This document shows positions 26,419 through 35,959 of a stretch of DNA of 64,000 nucleotides, one piece after another; positions within the stretch are counted from its first letter, which is position 1, and each line of letters begins with the position of its first letter. This DNA is from Lachnospira hominis (ex Liu et al. 2021) (GTDB taxonomy: Bacteria > Bacillota > Clostridia > Lachnospirales > Lachnospiraceae), in contig NZ_JACOPD010000001.1 in NCBI RefSeq assembly GCF_014287955.1, positions 434,001 to 498,000 of the forward strand. Reading direction: 5' to 3'. The notes under the pieces were generated by a model. It searched no databases. It was not told the origin of the DNA and saw only the letters and a program-made list of their open reading frames with translations. The translations under genes were made by a program, and so were the position numbers.

Positions 26419-27008
26419 AGTCCAATCCTTTCTTTGAGATTTTCAATATCCTGTCCTATTACTTTCGGTCCGATAATTGCCTCTTTCTTTTTGTGTGATG
26501 TCACACCAAGTTCTTTCATACGCTCCTGCAGATTATAATCCATATACTCTACTGCAATAAGATATGTACAAAGTGCAAAAAGTGAAATTATCCAGAATAC
26601 CAGATATACAATCTTTGAACTGTTCATTGTAAACATAAGCATAAGGAATATCAGAGGAATCACAATCATACATATCATGCCGACCCTGATTCTTTTTTTA
26701 TTCTTCCTGTGTGATTCCGTATAATATTCCAGCATTTTATTAAATATAAGCTGTTCTTCCTCACCCGATTCCTCATATTCATCTATATAAAAATCATTTG
26801 TTACTGCATCTTCTTCAGTTTCACCGCCTATTATATATGAATCCACTTGTTTTTCTGACGCTTTTGTTATTTTATTATCCTGTGTTATATCATGTTGTGC
26901 TTTATCATCTTTTTCCTGCATGGCACGTTCGACTTCATTTCGTACCGCACTCTGTATAATATTATAAAGCTGACTGTACAATTCTTCGTCTTTAATGTCT
27001 TTACTCAA
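26415..27008 (-). CDS. Two-helix membrane protein between YhgE/Pip paralogues, function unknown
   Basis: The start is a TTG at 27008 with GGAGG 6 nt upstream. The 197-residue product has an acidic, glutamine-rich cytoplasmic N-terminal half (1-105) with short coiled-coil potential, two membrane helices (about 109-128 and 133-153) and a basic C-terminal tail. I do not recognise a family. It overlaps the downstream YhgE/Pip gene by 4 nt and follows the upstream one after 53 nt. It is therefore probably an accessory subunit of the same membrane system. Confidence 0.8.
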   Translation of the reverse strand: MSKDIKDEELYSQLYNIIQSAVRNEVERAMQEKDDKAQHDITQDNKITKASEKQVDSYIIGGETEEDAVTNDFYIDEYEESGEEEQLIFNKMLEYYTESHRKNKKRIRVGMICMIVIPLIFLMLMFTMNSSKIVYLVFWIISLFALCTYLIAVEYMDYNLQERMKELGVTSHKKKEAIIGPKVIGQDIENLKERIGL

Positions 27009-27061
27009 AGTATGCCTCCATATTAATGTCTGTGTTTGCTATATAAATTATGTATACATCC

Positions 27062-29215
27062 TTACATCATATCTGTATCATGCATACGTTCATGCATATA
27101 ATGATTAAGCTTCATAAACGGTTTTCTTATAAATAATCCAAGTGCAAGTGAACCGGCGACAAATATAAGAAGTTCTCCTATGTATATCGCATAATCTGCC
27201 GAATACATGCCGCTTATTGTCTCTCTCATAGCATTAATCGCATATGGGAACGGGAAGTAAATATATACTTTCTGGAAAAATACAGGAAGAAGTTCTATCG
27301 GATATGTTCCGCTTGAACCGGCTATCTGTATTACTACCATTACTACCGCAAGTGCTTTTCCTATATCACCAAATGACACTGTAAGTGTATATATAAGAAG
27401 TGTAAATACAAAACTTACGAAGCATGCTGCCAGCATAAACAATCCTTTATGCAGACACTGTATTTTCAAAAGATACAAATCTCCCAAAACCGTTATTACT
27501 GCCTGTACCTGACCAAGCACGAAGAATAACAGATATCTTCCAAAGAACAGCTCATGGCTTTTAGCCCCATTTGTCAGTTCATCTTTATCAGGGTGGACTT
27601 TGATAAGTGCTGTGAGAAGAAGTCCTCCAACCCACAATGCAAGTGTTGTATAAAATGGTGCAACAGCTGAGCCATAATTGGCTGTTTCATAAACCTGATG
27701 TGTTGATACTTTAACAGGTGAAGATAAGAATTCTCCATATGTAACAGGGTCCTGTGACAATGCCTTTGCAAGCATTTCAAATTTTTCATCACCATTAAGG
27801 CTGTCAAGCTTCTGCGTAAGGGTTGTTATTTTTTCTGTCATCCCTTTTATGATTATTCCTGTCTGGTCAAGCCCTATGTTCATTCCGTCAACAGTAGTCA
27901 TAAGGCTTCCCATCATTGCAGATAAGCCGCTCATCTGCTGCGACATTTCCGTGAGTGATGTTCCTATTGAACTTATTGTTGTACCTATAACCGCACGCAG
28001 CGAATCAACACTCTTCCGGAGTGAATCCTGATATAATTTATCAAGTTCATCAATCTTTGTCTCACACTGTCCAAGAATTATCTTTAAAAGTTCCAATTTT
28101 GCATTTGTCATTTCTGCCGAATTGGAAACAAGAACTTTCGCCTGTTCAAGAAGTGCTTTTGTGACATTTTCAAGCTGTGTTATTGAGGCTACTGCTGCAT
28201 TGATAACTTCATCATCCACAACACCTCCAAGCTGCTGTGAAATCTCCTGAAGCTGTCCTGCAAGCGTGTCATTTTGTGCCATAAGTGCATCAAGCAGATT
28301 TTGTGCACTGTTAATTCCTGCTATAATCTCATCGGTACCTGCATTATTCTGTACCGAATCAATCAGTTTATGTATCTGCTCTGACAGTTCCTTTGAAGTC
28401 TGTCTTATAAGCGATGACAACTCATCAATCTTCTGTATATACTCATCAGCCGCAGCAGATGTCTGCTCATGTATTTTCTGTGTTGTATCCGAACCATCAA
28501 GAAGTGCCTGCTGTACCTGCGGTATCTCATTTTTAACCTGATTAAGCGTACCCTGAAGTGCATTATTACTATTTACAAATGCTGTTATTGTTGTATTGTA
28601 ACCCGAAAGATTGGAATTTAACTTTTTGAGGCTTTCCGTCACACCTGATAATATGTCTTTATCCTCAGATAAAATCCCATCTGTGCTACCCATTGCTGTC
28701 TGGACTACAGTATCAACAAACTGTGTATTAATATTTTCCTGAAGTGTTGATTTTCCGGACTGCGTAATCTTGCTCGCAACTGCATTTTTCTTTTCATTTT
28801 CATAATATGTAACTGACGGATGCACAAGTCCATTATCAATAAAATCAAACATATTCTTGCTGAAATCTTCACCAAGAACAATAGCTGCATAATATTTACC
28901 GCTCTTAACTCCATCAATTGCCTCATCATATGTTCCAAGTATCTGCCAGCCAAGACCTGTATTCTTTCTTAATGTATCAAGAACCTCTTCGCCCATATTT
29001 ACATTTTTTCCGTCAGAATTTTTATATCCGGCATCCTGCGATACAACTGCTACTTTAATTGACGACGTATTGGCATACGGATCCCAGTTTGAATATATAT
29101 TAAACCATGCATAAAGTGATGGAATTATGCACAAACCAACCGCTATAATAAGTGCAAATATATTCCTGGATAAGCCAACTAAATCATGCACAAATATTTT
29201 CAATACTCTTTTCAT
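27062..29215 (-). CDS. YhgE/Pip-family membrane protein (paralogue 2)
   Basis: The 717-residue product has the same plan as its 583-residue neighbour: an N-terminal helix with IPSLYAWFNIYSNWDPY, a larger outside domain (about 40-500) with long coiled-coil-like helices (many N, Q, L heptads), and C-terminal ABC-2-type helices with PFPYAINAMRETISG. The longer coiled-coil part is the main difference. It is the first gene of the three-gene unit, with GGAG 5 nt before the ATG. The block is inserted between hup and spoVT, where Bacillus has yabM and yabN. A role in export or cell-surface assembly is likely but not proved by sequence. Confidence 0.88.
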   Translation of the reverse strand: MKRVLKIFVHDLVGLSRNIFALIIAVGLCIIPSLYAWFNIYSNWDPYANTSSIKVAVVSQDAGYKNSDGKNVNMGEEVLDTLRKNTGLGWQILGTYDEAIDGVKSGKYYAAIVLGEDFSKNMFDFIDNGLVHPSVTYYENEKKNAVASKITQSGKSTLQENINTQFVDTVVQTAMGSTDGILSEDKDILSGVTESLKKLNSNLSGYNTTITAFVNSNNALQGTLNQVKNEIPQVQQALLDGSDTTQKIHEQTSAAADEYIQKIDELSSLIRQTSKELSEQIHKLIDSVQNNAGTDEIIAGINSAQNLLDALMAQNDTLAGQLQEISQQLGGVVDDEVINAAVASITQLENVTKALLEQAKVLVSNSAEMTNAKLELLKIILGQCETKIDELDKLYQDSLRKSVDSLRAVIGTTISSIGTSLTEMSQQMSGLSAMMGSLMTTVDGMNIGLDQTGIIIKGMTEKITTLTQKLDSLNGDEKFEMLAKALSQDPVTYGEFLSSPVKVSTHQVYETANYGSAVAPFYTTLALWVGGLLLTALIKVHPDKDELTNGAKSHELFFGRYLLFFVLGQVQAVITVLGDLYLLKIQCLHKGLFMLAACFVSFVFTLLIYTLTVSFGDIGKALAVVMVVIQIAGSSGTYPIELLPVFFQKVYIYFPFPYAINAMRETISGMYSADYAIYIGELLIFVAGSLALGLFIRKPFMKLNHYMHERMHDTDMM

Positions 29216-29392
29216 ACATTCTCCATTTCAAATATTCTATTCTTTCTTAATAATCTTAATATGTTTCAGATTATACATCACAAAAATTTGTGCCGCAAGA
29301 CATTGGTCAAAAAAAGCCATGCGGTACGTCGTGTATTCCACAACCGACATACTACACAGCTTCTTCATTTTTTATCTTAAATTTCCGGAAAT

Positions 29393-29941
29393 CTATGATT
29401 CCATATGATGTCCAAGAAAATCTGATGCTACCATTACCATCTGTTTTTCCTGCTCACCAAATTGCTTCTTTCCATCTTTTGAAAGCATAATAACTGCACC
29501 GAGAACATCTCCATGACAGATTATCGGACTTATAATCTGCGAATTATATTCATTTTCAATTTCATCTGAAATATTGATATAATTTCTTTTATTGTCGTCA
29601 GACATGAAATTTTCCCTGTCATGCATAATCTGCTCAAGCTTGTCACTTACCGGCTTTTCTACAAGTTCTTTTTTTACTGTACCGGACATCGCTATTATCT
29701 GCTCTCTGTCAGATATACACACAACGTTGCCGGTCGTTCTTGCCAGCGACTCCGAATATTCCTTTGCACATTCCGCAAGTTCACCGAGCGGAGAATATTT
29801 TTTGAGAACAATCTCGCCCTCTTTATCCGTAAATATCTCCATAGGATCTGTTTCCCTGATTCTCAATGTCCTTCTTATCTCTTTCGGTATGACAATTCTT
29901 CCAAGCTCATCTATACGGCGAACAATCCCTGTTGCTTTCAT
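29393..29941 (-). CDS. spoVT: Stage V sporulation regulator SpoVT
   Basis: I start it at ATG 29941 with GGAGG 6 nt before it. The 182-residue product has the AbrB-type DNA-binding swapped hairpin (MKATGIVRRIDELGRIVIPK) and a C-terminal GAF domain (about 55-180). This is the SpoVT layout and almost the Bacillus length (178). In Bacillus it is made in the forespore under sigma-G and tunes sigma-G genes. A sigma-G-like promoter is seen upstream. Its place upstream of hup-rlbA-yabP fits the mfd-spoVT-yabMNOPQ order. Confidence 0.95.
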   Translation of the reverse strand: MKATGIVRRIDELGRIVIPKEIRRTLRIRETDPMEIFTDKEGEIVLKKYSPLGELAECAKEYSESLARTTGNVVCISDREQIIAMSGTVKKELVEKPVSDKLEQIMHDRENFMSDDNKRNYINISDEIENEYNSQIISPIICHGDVLGAVIMLSKDGKKQFGEQEKQMVMVASDFLGHHMES

Positions 29942-30013
29942 ATAATCCTCCAATCCAATATTTAAACAAGAGTGCATAATCACTCTTTTTTTGCTATATA
30001 TTAGCTCTGGAGT

Positions 30014-30044
30014 TAGTATGTGGAAAAAGCCGAAAAATTATTCA
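30014..30044 (-). promoter_or_regulatory. Sigma-G-like promoter of spoVT
   Basis: On the minus strand TGAATA (30039-30044), 18 nt, CATACTA (30014-30020). Both hexamers agree with the forespore sigma-G consensus known from Bacillus (GAATA-type -35, CATnCTA-type -10, 17-18 nt spacing). It would give a leader of about 65-70 nt. Confidence 0.65.
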
Positions 30045-30059
30045 ATTTCAGCCAACGCA

Positions 30060-31031
30060 TTATTTTGAATATGTGACTTTTTCGCCGTTCTCATCGTAAT
30101 CAAACAATCCATCATTTTTTTCTTCCAATACTTTTATCAAATGATAAATACATTCGTTGTAAGGTGTCGCAATTCCAAGCTCTTTTCCCATTTTCATCAA
30201 TGCTCCGGAAAACATGTCTATCTCCGTATGGCGTTTTGCATCCAGATCCTGCAATGTAGAATACCTCGCTGTTGGCGGAACTGCACTTCCATGTGACGAT
30301 GTAGAATCGGCCTTATCAATATCAATTCCTTTTGCTTTTGCAATTGCTTCCAATTCTGCACGAAGCCCTTTTCTTACAGCATCTATATGAATACTGTCAC
30401 GGTAACAGCCTACTCCTGCAGATATAACTGCCTGCAAAAGATTATTGCACACGTTAAGTCTGAATTTACTCCACATCTCTTCACGGATATATTCCGTGGC
30501 ACGATAATGTATACCGCCACTCTCAAAAATTTCACTCACAGCCTTTACTCTGTCACTGTCAAAAGGTGCTTTAAGTTCACCGAAAATAATGCCAATTGTT
30601 GTTTCAGGGTCAAAATGATACCCATCATCCTCTTTATGTGATGCAACTTTTATAAGAGAATGTAATATTGGTTTCATGCCTGTTCTTGTAGAAATTATCT
30701 CCTCACTGTCAACTCCGTTCATAAGGCTCATCACAGTAGTTGTTCCGGATGTATTTTTACCGGCAATAGTATCAATGCTGTCAAGTGCTCCGTCAAGTGC
30801 TCCATATTTTAGAGCCACAATAAGCAGATCAACGCCTTTTGCCTCATCAGGTGTCCATACTTTTGGATGATAAACCTGCCCGTTAATTCCAATTCCGTCA
30901 CGCTCAAGTCTTTCCTTACGGCTTCCCTCTGCAACAATTCCAAACTCAATATTTTTAACTTCTGAAAGCCCCCATATAATGTATGCACCAACTGCTCCTG
31001 CACCAAGAAGTGCCACAGATTTAATCTTCAC
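30060..31031 (-). CDS. panE: 2-dehydropantoate 2-reductase (ketopantoate reductase)
   Basis: I choose the GTG at 31031, 7 nt after GGAGG; the TTG six bases earlier is only one base from that site. The 323-residue product has an NADPH-binding Rossmann fold (LLGAGAVGAY), the ketopantoate-binding region with NGVDSEEII, a Lys in MWSKFRLNVCNNLLQAV (catalytic Lys and Asn of PanE), and a C-terminal helical domain with the conserved SSHGSAVPPTARYS-type segment. It makes pantoate for coenzyme A. Other pan genes are not near. It is 22 nt after the first chemoreceptor gene and could be on the same transcript. Confidence 0.9.
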   Translation of the reverse strand: MKIKSVALLGAGAVGAYIIWGLSEVKNIEFGIVAEGSRKERLERDGIGINGQVYHPKVWTPDEAKGVDLLIVALKYGALDGALDSIDTIAGKNTSGTTTVMSLMNGVDSEEIISTRTGMKPILHSLIKVASHKEDDGYHFDPETTIGIIFGELKAPFDSDRVKAVSEIFESGGIHYRATEYIREEMWSKFRLNVCNNLLQAVISAGVGCYRDSIHIDAVRKGLRAELEAIAKAKGIDIDKADSTSSHGSAVPPTARYSTLQDLDAKRHTEIDMFSGALMKMGKELGIATPYNECIYHLIKVLEEKNDGLFDYDENGEKVTYSK

Positions 31032-31053
31032 TTTCAAACCTCCATAGCTGCCA

Positions 31054-33171
31054 TTATACGCTATAATTTTTACTTACATATTCCTTAATTGCCTCGCTGT
31101 CCTCAGGCATACGGCATCCGACAATATACTCACCATCATTGTTTGAACATCTGATTACGCAGCCTTCAAGCGGCTTATCACCTATAACTGCAAAATCTTC
31201 CACTTCTGCTGTGATGTTTTTATTTTTCATGCTCTCAAATATATTATCATTAACTACAAACGCAAATCCATTTGCACTTATATTAACCATATGTCCATTG
31301 TATGAGTCTGCTCTTCCGTCAATTCTTATAACACATTTGTTATCAAATGGCATTCTTGGATATTTTCTTCTGTTATATACCTCAGGATTTGTCTGGATAT
31401 TAAGCCTGTACTGCCCCTTTTCTGCCGGCTTTGAATTGCGTACCGCAATGTCTTTCCAACAGTATAATACATTTTCAACAACAATCTGGAGTCTGCAAAG
31501 CTGAGGCTTTCTAACGTCGTCCTGAACTATCCGGACATCTTTATCAAGCGTTACAAATATATCATTGTTCTTACATTCAACAACTTCACCGGTATATTCT
31601 TTTCTTCCGCTTATGTCTGTATTCAAAACAAGCGAAATCTTCATGCCGCTCTTTACATCCTGAACACCCATAAATCCGCCAACACCAAGTTCCTCCATAA
31701 GTTCGCCGACAACACTTTCAATATCCAATGCACTTTTAGCACTTAATTCATATTTGCTGAGCATTGTTTTTGTTGTCTGTTCAGCCTCATTAATACTCTG
31801 TGTCATAATATGCATAACTTCGCCAACATGATTCATATTTTCAGTAAGCGTTTTATTAGAGGATTCTACTTCTTTGACAGCACTGTCAACAATCCTAATA
31901 TTTTCACCAAGCGTAGATGCGTCGTTGGTAATATCTGTCACACTCTTATTTACATATGCCATCTTATCAATATTAAGCTGTATTAACTTTACAGTTTCTG
32001 TTATTGACTCCATCATCTTCTCTGATGTTTCTTCAAGATGCGAAAGTGCTTCCATAATACTGTTAGATGACTCTTTTGTTCCACTGCTCAGATTTCTTAT
32101 CTCATCAGCTACAACAGCAAAACCCTTTCCGGCTTCACCTGCTCTTGCTGCCTCAATTGAGGCATTGAGTGCAAGAAGGTTTGTCTGGCTTGAAATGCTT
32201 TCAATAGTACCTGTCTCTTCTTTTACACTGTTGAAATCCGCCTTGAAATCTTTAAGTATTTTTTCAACATCTTTTGAGAGAACCGCCATTTTATTGGTTA
32301 CTTCAACAACTTCTTTTAATTCATTCTCACTTGTACTAGCATGCTCAACAGAAGCCCCGATAAGTGTGACAACTTCATTCATAAGGTCAGCAACATCCTT
32401 AACCTGTGTGTCAATAACCTTAGTCATCTCCACTGATGAAATTGTCTTATCATTAAGAATTTCATTATTTGAGGCAAGTGTTTTCATGTCTTTTACAACA
32501 TTATCCGCACCTTCTTTATTCTCATCCGCAAGTTCTCTTACGACAGTAACACCGTCAACTATGGAATTGCTTGCATCCTTAACCTGTTCAACCGTCTTTA
32601 CAACTCTTGCAAGATTTGCCTTAATCGAAGCCGTAAGTGCACCATCCGATTCAATAAGATGCTTAATAGAACTGTCAGTACAGAAAAAGCAGCACAGAAT
32701 CATCGCAAACTGCAATGCACACTCCGCACTTGACACAAAATCCATCATGCCTTTTGCAAAACCGTTATACATATTGCTAGATATAAGAACAAACAAAGTC
32801 ATCCACATCATAGACTTTATATACTTCGGATCTTTGTAAAGAATCATCATTGAAATCAAAGGCATTACGAACACAAATGTTATCTGACTAAGAGAAGTCC
32901 ATGTTATAACGGCATAAAACAACAGATATCCTACTCCCAGGAACCACTTATACTTATTGCTGTCATTACCTCTTATAATCAGATATACCGCACCGCTTAT
33001 ATAAAGCAGCCATCCTGTTATTGTAAATGCAAGAAACCTGCTAAGTTCCACATCATCTGACGGAATCTTCACACCATAATAAACTGTTATAATCACTAAT
33101 AAAATAAGCCATGTCAATCTGGCTCTCTTGTTTGCTTTAGCCCTGAAAAAGGACTCGTCGTACTCCTGCAT
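31054..33171 (-). CDS. Polytopic chemoreceptor fused to PilZN-PilZ c-di-GMP receptor (copy 1)
   Basis: The 705-residue product has six predicted membrane helices in residues 15-165 and no large outside domain or HAMP. A methyl-accepting signalling domain (about 190-490) follows, with the hairpin tip [20 protein letters not shown] near 325-345. A PilZN/YcgR-N-like beta domain lies at about 505-590. A C-terminal PilZ domain (about 598-700) carries both c-di-GMP motifs, RKYPR and NISANG. It should join CheA/CheW arrays and bind c-di-GMP in one chain. AGGAGG is 7 nt before the ATG. A paralogue with the same design lies at 37368. The fusion is uncommon; domain boundaries are estimates. Confidence 0.9.
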   Translation of the reverse strand: MQEYDESFFRAKANKRARLTWLILLVIITVYYGVKIPSDDVELSRFLAFTITGWLLYISGAVYLIIRGNDSNKYKWFLGVGYLLFYAVITWTSLSQITFVFVMPLISMMILYKDPKYIKSMMWMTLFVLISSNMYNGFAKGMMDFVSSAECALQFAMILCCFFCTDSSIKHLIESDGALTASIKANLARVVKTVEQVKDASNSIVDGVTVVRELADENKEGADNVVKDMKTLASNNEILNDKTISSVEMTKVIDTQVKDVADLMNEVVTLIGASVEHASTSENELKEVVEVTNKMAVLSKDVEKILKDFKADFNSVKEETGTIESISSQTNLLALNASIEAARAGEAGKGFAVVADEIRNLSSGTKESSNSIMEALSHLEETSEKMMESITETVKLIQLNIDKMAYVNKSVTDITNDASTLGENIRIVDSAVKEVESSNKTLTENMNHVGEVMHIMTQSINEAEQTTKTMLSKYELSAKSALDIESVVGELMEELGVGGFMGVQDVKSGMKISLVLNTDISGRKEYTGEVVECKNNDIFVTLDKDVRIVQDDVRKPQLCRLQIVVENVLYCWKDIAVRNSKPAEKGQYRLNIQTNPEVYNRRKYPRMPFDNKCVIRIDGRADSYNGHMVNISANGFAFVVNDNIFESMKNKNITAEVEDFAVIGDKPLEGCVIRCSNNDGEYIVGCRMPEDSEAIKEYVSKNYSV

Positions 33172-33261
33172 ACATTATCCTCCTGTTTCTCCGGTAAAAT
33201 ACCCCGTTTATTTAATTTCCATGTACAATAAAATTAAAAAACTCCAATATTCTCTCACACA

Positions 33262-33278
33262 AATATACTCAGTATATT
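33262..33278. promoter_or_regulatory. Palindrome upstream of chemoreceptor copy 1
   Basis: AATATACT-C-AGTATATT is a perfect 8-1-8 dyad, about 90 nt before the start of the chemoreceptor gene. It may be an operator; no regulator is assigned. Confidence 0.4.
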
Positions 33279-33357
33279 AACACATATATTGGATTATGTA
33301 AAACAAAAGCACTCTTTTTGCAAGATGTTTTTCAAAAGTCATTTTTGAATTCATAAA

Positions 33358-34026
33358 TCATTCAAGAATTTTTCCATCTGTTGAAATAGTCACAACCTGC
33401 CATGGAATAAATTTTCCACTGTTTTTTAAAGCCATTTTTGCTGCATATTCAAGTCCGCCACAGCATGGAACTTCCATTCTCACAACTGTCACACTTGCAA
33501 TATTGTTATTTGCAATAATCTCTGTCAGTTTTTCACTATAATCAACTGCATCAAGCTTAGGACAGCCTATAAGAGTAATCCTTCCACTCATAAAATCGCT
33601 GTGCATATTAGCATAAGCATAAGCCGTGCAATCAGCTGCAATCAGAAGATTTGCATTATTAAAATATGGTGCACGAACAGGAACGAGCTTTATCTGACAA
33701 GGCCACTGTCCAAGCTGCGACTGTGATATGCCTGAACTACAACATGCATTTTCACAGTTATCAGATACTTCTTTCTGCTCTTTTTCTTTTTGTGCTTTAT
33801 TGGCAATAACTGCCTGCTCATCATATGCAGCCGCTTCTCTTTGCACAAATGTTATAGCTCCTGTCGGACATTCAGGCAGACAATCTCCTAGTCCGTCACA
33901 GTAATCATCCCGTAAAAGTTTTGCCTTGCCATCGACAAGACCTATCGCACCTTCATGACATGCATTGACACATGCACCACATCCGTTACATTTATCTTCA
34001 TCAATATGAATAATTTTTCTAATCAT
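33358..34026 (-). CDS. Two-cluster ferredoxin-like protein paired with an Fnr-type regulator
   Basis: The start is set at ATG 34026, with GAAGGAAA upstream. The 222-residue product has an N-terminal bacterial-ferredoxin domain. The first cluster motif is complete (CNGCGACVNAC). The second (CDGLGDCLPECP) has Leu in place of the second Cys, a pattern common in this clostridial family. After a linker with a CENACC cluster comes a C-terminal domain of about 110 residues with GCPKLDAV and a CCGG motif that may hold another metal. It probably transfers electrons in stress or anaerobic metabolism. It is divergent from a Crp/Fnr regulator gene, 100 nt away. Confidence 0.85.
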   Translation of the reverse strand: MIRKIIHIDEDKCNGCGACVNACHEGAIGLVDGKAKLLRDDYCDGLGDCLPECPTGAITFVQREAAAYDEQAVIANKAQKEKEQKEVSDNCENACCSSGISQSQLGQWPCQIKLVPVRAPYFNNANLLIAADCTAYAYANMHSDFMSGRITLIGCPKLDAVDYSEKLTEIIANNNIASVTVVRMEVPCCGGLEYAAKMALKNSGKFIPWQVVTISTDGKILE

Positions 34027-34091
34027 GATATATTTCCTTCTTTCTTGTTTTTGTGAATTAAGCATACTATAATGGCTATAATAATTACGTT

Positions 34092-34099
34092 GTTATAAC
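34092..34099. promoter_or_regulatory. GTTATAAC dyad in the ferredoxin/Fnr divergent promoter
   Basis: The perfect 8-bp palindrome GTTATAAC lies in the 100-nt divergent region. A wider dyad GGYTATAA-N11-TTATARCC spans 34074-34100 and TATAAT-like boxes are near. It may be the binding site of the adjacent Crp/Fnr regulator. Confidence 0.35.
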
Positions 34100-34126
34100 C
34101 ACATTTGAAAAATAAAAGGAGTTTTT

Positions 34127-34807
34127 ATGCAAATACCATCATTGCCTCTGTTTGCAAATATCAATGAAAACGAATGGAATTATCTTAGAGAACATAATAT
34201 GTTAAAATTATCATCATATGCAAAAAATGACATAATTTTTCATATGGATGAACTTATAGATGAAATAGGAATAGTTATCTCAGGAATTGTAACAATTGAG
34301 AGTATTGACCTGTGGGGAAATAAATCCATTCTCAGCAATATTGCTTGTGGTCACGTTTTTGCAGAAACTTACTGCTTCTGTCGTGAACCACTTCAGGTCG
34401 AAGTTATCTCTGCCAGCAATACCGAGATTCTTTTCCTTAATATCAGCAGACTGTTTACGCAATCAGATAACAACAACATTGCAAAAACACTCTCACAAAA
34501 AATCACAGGTAATATGCTCACCATTTCCATGCACAAAAACCTTATTTTATCAAACCGCATTTTTTGTACATCTCCCAAAACAGTCAGAAGCCGCCTGCTC
34601 ATTTTTTTATCAAATGAATCAAGAAGAGCCGGCAGCTCTGATTTTACAATACACTATGACCGCCAACAGCTCGCCGATTATCTTAATGTTGACCGCACTG
34701 CACTCTCCAAAGAACTTAGTAAAATGCGTGACGATGGTCTGATTTCATTTAAGAAAAATCAATTTTCAATAAAATCGCCGCTTCATGAACAGCCTTTATT
34801 CCATTAA
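34127..34807 (+). CDS. Crp/Fnr-family transcriptional regulator
   Basis: The 226-residue product has a cyclic-nucleotide-binding-like beta barrel (about 8-115, IVISGIVTIES, GHVFAE), a dimerisation helix (about 118-140) and a C-terminal winged helix (about 150-218, TIHYDRQQLADYLNVDRTALSKELSKM). There is no N-terminal cysteine cluster as in Fnr, so an [Fe-S] sensor is not expected. The effector is unknown. GGAG is just before the ATG. Divergent pairing with a ferredoxin suggests it controls that gene. Its 3' end overlaps the convergent HD-GYP gene by 12 nt. Confidence 0.9.
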   Translation: MQIPSLPLFANINENEWNYLREHNMLKLSSYAKNDIIFHMDELIDEIGIVISGIVTIESIDLWGNKSILSNIACGHVFAETYCFCREPLQVEVISASNTEILFLNISRLFTQSDNNNIAKTLSQKITGNMLTISMHKNLILSNRIFCTSPKTVRSRLLIFLSNESRRAGSSDFTIHYDRQQLADYLNVDRTALSKELSKMRDDGLISFKKNQFSIKSPLHEQPLFH

Positions 34808-35956
34808 CACTTTACCAATATATAATGATATACCGGGCTCAAATCTTGTTCCCTCCATGTACTTTATATCACTAATAATCTTTTCCGGTGTTTCACCCCT
34901 CATAACATGCCTGTCTGCATAATCTGCCACCGACAGGATTCTTGCAAGCACCGGTATTTCATTACCTTTAAGTCCTTCCACAAAGCCGGTTCCATCAAAA
35001 TATTCACGGTGATACTTTACCGCCTGTGCAACATTAATTGTATCTTCAACCTGAAGCGTACTTAAAATCTCATATCCTTTTGTAACATATGTCTGATATA
35101 CTGTATATTCATCATCCGTAAGGCTGTCTTTACGTATCAGTCTGTCCGGTATTCCCACCATGCCTATCTCATGCAGCAAGCCTGCACTATATGCATATTC
35201 GCACATCTTTTCATCAAGCTTCTTCATCTGTGCAATCTGCCTGCAATACCCGGCAACCCTCACACAATGTTCCTTTTCTCCCGAAATCTTTGCATCAAGA
35301 GCATTAGTCATAGTATCCATAATTCTCATAGACATTGCATGAAGATGTTTATTTTCTTCTTCTATACGGATTTGCAGAATCTGCTTTCTTCTTCTTTTAT
35401 CAACCCAGTACTTCTGAATAGCATACATAAGACAATATGAAATCAATATAATACACACATAAATATATGGAAACCTCAATGTAACATTATCACCATATAT
35501 ATGTCTTACTGACATCTTCCCATATGTCCTTGAACATATAAGAATGATTACCGAACATATTATATTGATAAAAAAACTATTACGTATTCCAAGTATAAAT
35601 ACCGCCACCGATGAAAAAAACAGTGGAAAAAATACGCTGAAATATCCGATACACGCATGGTAATATACAAAGAATACCGGGATTGCAATTATAATAAAAG
35701 CAGCAACATCAACCCATGTCCGGTAATTCTTACGTGAGACTGCAATATTTAATAAAAGCATTAAAATAATAGAAAATAATGCCATAATATAATCCGTGTC
35801 CACTCCATATATCAGCCCATTAGGAATACTTACAATCCATATAAAACAGAATACTATCTTCATCCATAATGCAAGATGTTCATCCTCATACCGGCACATT
35901 AATATATCAATAAAACCTGTACGTGTGTCTGTAAATTTTGCTTTGGTATCTCCCAT
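34796..35956 (-). CDS. Membrane HD-GYP-type protein with degenerate active site
   Basis: The 386-residue product has about six membrane helices in residues 28-185, then an HD-GYP domain (about 205-386). The motif residues are changed: LLHEIGMVGIPD in place of LLHDIGKIGIPD, KYHREYFDGTGFVEG in place of HHExxDGxGYPxG, and the metal-ligand His in the middle helix is missing (YVTKGYEIL). One Asp (SVADYAD) is kept. Cyclic-di-GMP hydrolysis is therefore unlikely; it may bind c-di-GMP or pair with the intact neighbour. It follows that gene after 3 nt, without a strong ribosome site, so translation is probably coupled. Confidence 0.85.
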   Translation of the reverse strand: MGDTKAKFTDTRTGFIDILMCRYEDEHLALWMKIVFCFIWIVSIPNGLIYGVDTDYIMALFSIILMLLLNIAVSRKNYRTWVDVAAFIIIAIPVFFVYYHACIGYFSVFFPLFFSSVAVFILGIRNSFFINIICSVIILICSRTYGKMSVRHIYGDNVTLRFPYIYVCIILISYCLMYAIQKYWVDKRRRKQILQIRIEEENKHLHAMSMRIMDTMTNALDAKISGEKEHCVRVAGYCRQIAQMKKLDEKMCEYAYSAGLLHEIGMVGIPDRLIRKDSLTDDEYTVYQTYVTKGYEILSTLQVEDTINVAQAVKYHREYFDGTGFVEGLKGNEIPVLARILSVADYADRHVMRGETPEKIISDIKYMEGTRFEPGISLYIGKVLME

Positions 35957-35959
35957 ATA

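Noticed and set aside
31874..32839. Long open frame (321 codons) on the plus strand inside the first chemoreceptor gene
   Set aside because: It is antisense to a clearly conserved signalling domain, has Ser/Val/Ile-rich nonsense composition and no ribosome site. It is a shadow frame.
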